From: Pseudomonadota bacterium
GTDB taxonomy: Bacteria; Pseudomonadota; Alphaproteobacteria; Rhizobiales; Rhizobiaceae
Length of the DNA: 6,503 nt
Assembly: GCA_023393575.1 (NCBI GenBank)
Contig: JAEWKX010000157.1
Location: 1-6,503 of the forward strand
Direction of reading: 5' to 3'
The translations under genes and the position numbers were made by a program. This document shows, piece after piece, positions 6,190 through 6,503 of this stretch. Under the pieces are notes generated by a model. The model saw only the letters and a list, made by a program, of their open reading frames with translations, searched no databases and had not been told where the DNA came from. The first letter of the stretch is position 1; each line of letters starts with the position of its first letter.

Positions 6190-6503
6190 CCGCGTTCATC
6201 CAGGAACCGGACCACGGCCATCGCCGTATCGCGCCAGGAAGGAAGTGCGGCGCCGGCAACGGCCGCACCATCCGCCATTGCGGACCGCAGATCGGCGTCC
6301 GTCAATACGAGCCGCAGTGCCTTGGACAGAGCCCGCGGATCATCCGGCGGCACGAGCAGGCCCGCGCCTTCCGGTACGACGTCCGGGACCGCGCCGGCGG
6401 CGCAGCCGACGACCGGCAGACCGTGCACCAACGCCTCCGCGAACACCATGCCGTAGCCCTCATAACGGCTTGCAAGCACAAAGATGTCGGCACGCACATA
6501 CTC
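6186..6503 (-). CDS. GT4-type glycosyltransferase, C-terminal fragment (cut by window end)
   Basis: The frame is open from the window edge (6503) to the stop at 6188-6186, leaving 105 residues of the C-terminal GT-B domain. The fragment begins EYVRADIFVLASRYEGYGM; the GTG at 6497 is an internal Val. The retaining GT4 signature E-x7-E is present at Glu15 and Glu23 (EGYGMVFAE), the nucleotide-sugar binding region. It is followed by ALVHGLPVV (24-32) and GAGLLVPPDDP (46-56), both typical of GT4 enzymes. Complete members are about 350-400 residues, so about three quarters of the gene lies beyond the window. It probably transfers a sugar from a nucleotide donor; acceptor unknown. The ATGA overlap with the methyltransferase gene implies that the two enzymes act in one pathway. 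Confidence 0.88.
   Translation of the reverse strand, partial: EYVRADIFVLASRYEGYGMVFAEALVHGLPVVGCAAGAVPDVVPEGAGLLVPPDDPRALSKALRLVLTDADLRSAMADGAAVAGAALPSWRDTAMAVVRFLDERG

Noticed and set aside
1..6503. CRISPR array, tRNA, insertion sequence or prophage features
   Set aside because: There are no spaced direct repeats, tRNA-like cloverleaf segments, transposase motifs or terminal inverted repeats that I could see; nearly all of the window is occupied by metabolic genes.

Overview
The window is high-G+C, gene-dense DNA with strong G/C preference at third codon positions. Gene content and protein style (a PotD-type ABC system, a nitrilase-family amidase, a stand-alone RibD reductase-domain protein) suggest an alphaproteobacterium, most likely Rhizobiaceae or a relative in Hyphomicrobiales. 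This placement is from general resemblance only; there is no rRNA or other phylogenetic marker here.

Region 1 (1-4502, + strand) is one operon for a polyamine/opine/PotABCD-type (PAAT/POPT-like) ABC importer. It holds a substrate-binding protein cut off at its 5' end by the window edge (1-957), an ATPase with a C-terminal TOBE domain (1044-2078), two inner-membrane permeases (2075-2929 and 2926-3723) and a carbon-nitrogen hydrolase of the nitrilase superfamily (3720-4502). The last four genes are joined by three successive 4-nt ATGA stop/start overlaps, so the hydrolase is translationally tied to the transporter and probably acts on what is imported. The 86-nt gap after the binding-protein gene carries a strong hairpin (964-994), as expected where binding protein must be made in excess over the membrane parts. 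By eye alignment to E. coli PotD, the key amine-binding acidic and Trp positions are not conserved, so the ligand is probably not spermidine or putrescine.

Region 2 (4503-5442, + strand) is a 121-nt spacer followed by a RibD C-terminal-type reductase without the N-terminal deaminase domain, started at 4624 behind a strong Shine-Dalgarno.

Region 3 (5401-6503, - strand) is a second transcription unit converging on the first. It holds the C-terminal part of a GT4-type glycosyltransferase (cut by the window end) followed through an ATGA overlap by a class I SAM methyltransferase. The methyltransferase and RibD-like genes overlap tail-to-tail by 42 nt with no visible terminator between them.

Working idea: the reductase, methyltransferase and glycosyltransferase form the edge of a biosynthetic locus for a modified, glycosylated and methylated pterin- or pyrimidine-type metabolite, next to an importer plus amidase for a nitrogenous compound. 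The enzyme families are visible; the product and the link between the two halves are inference.
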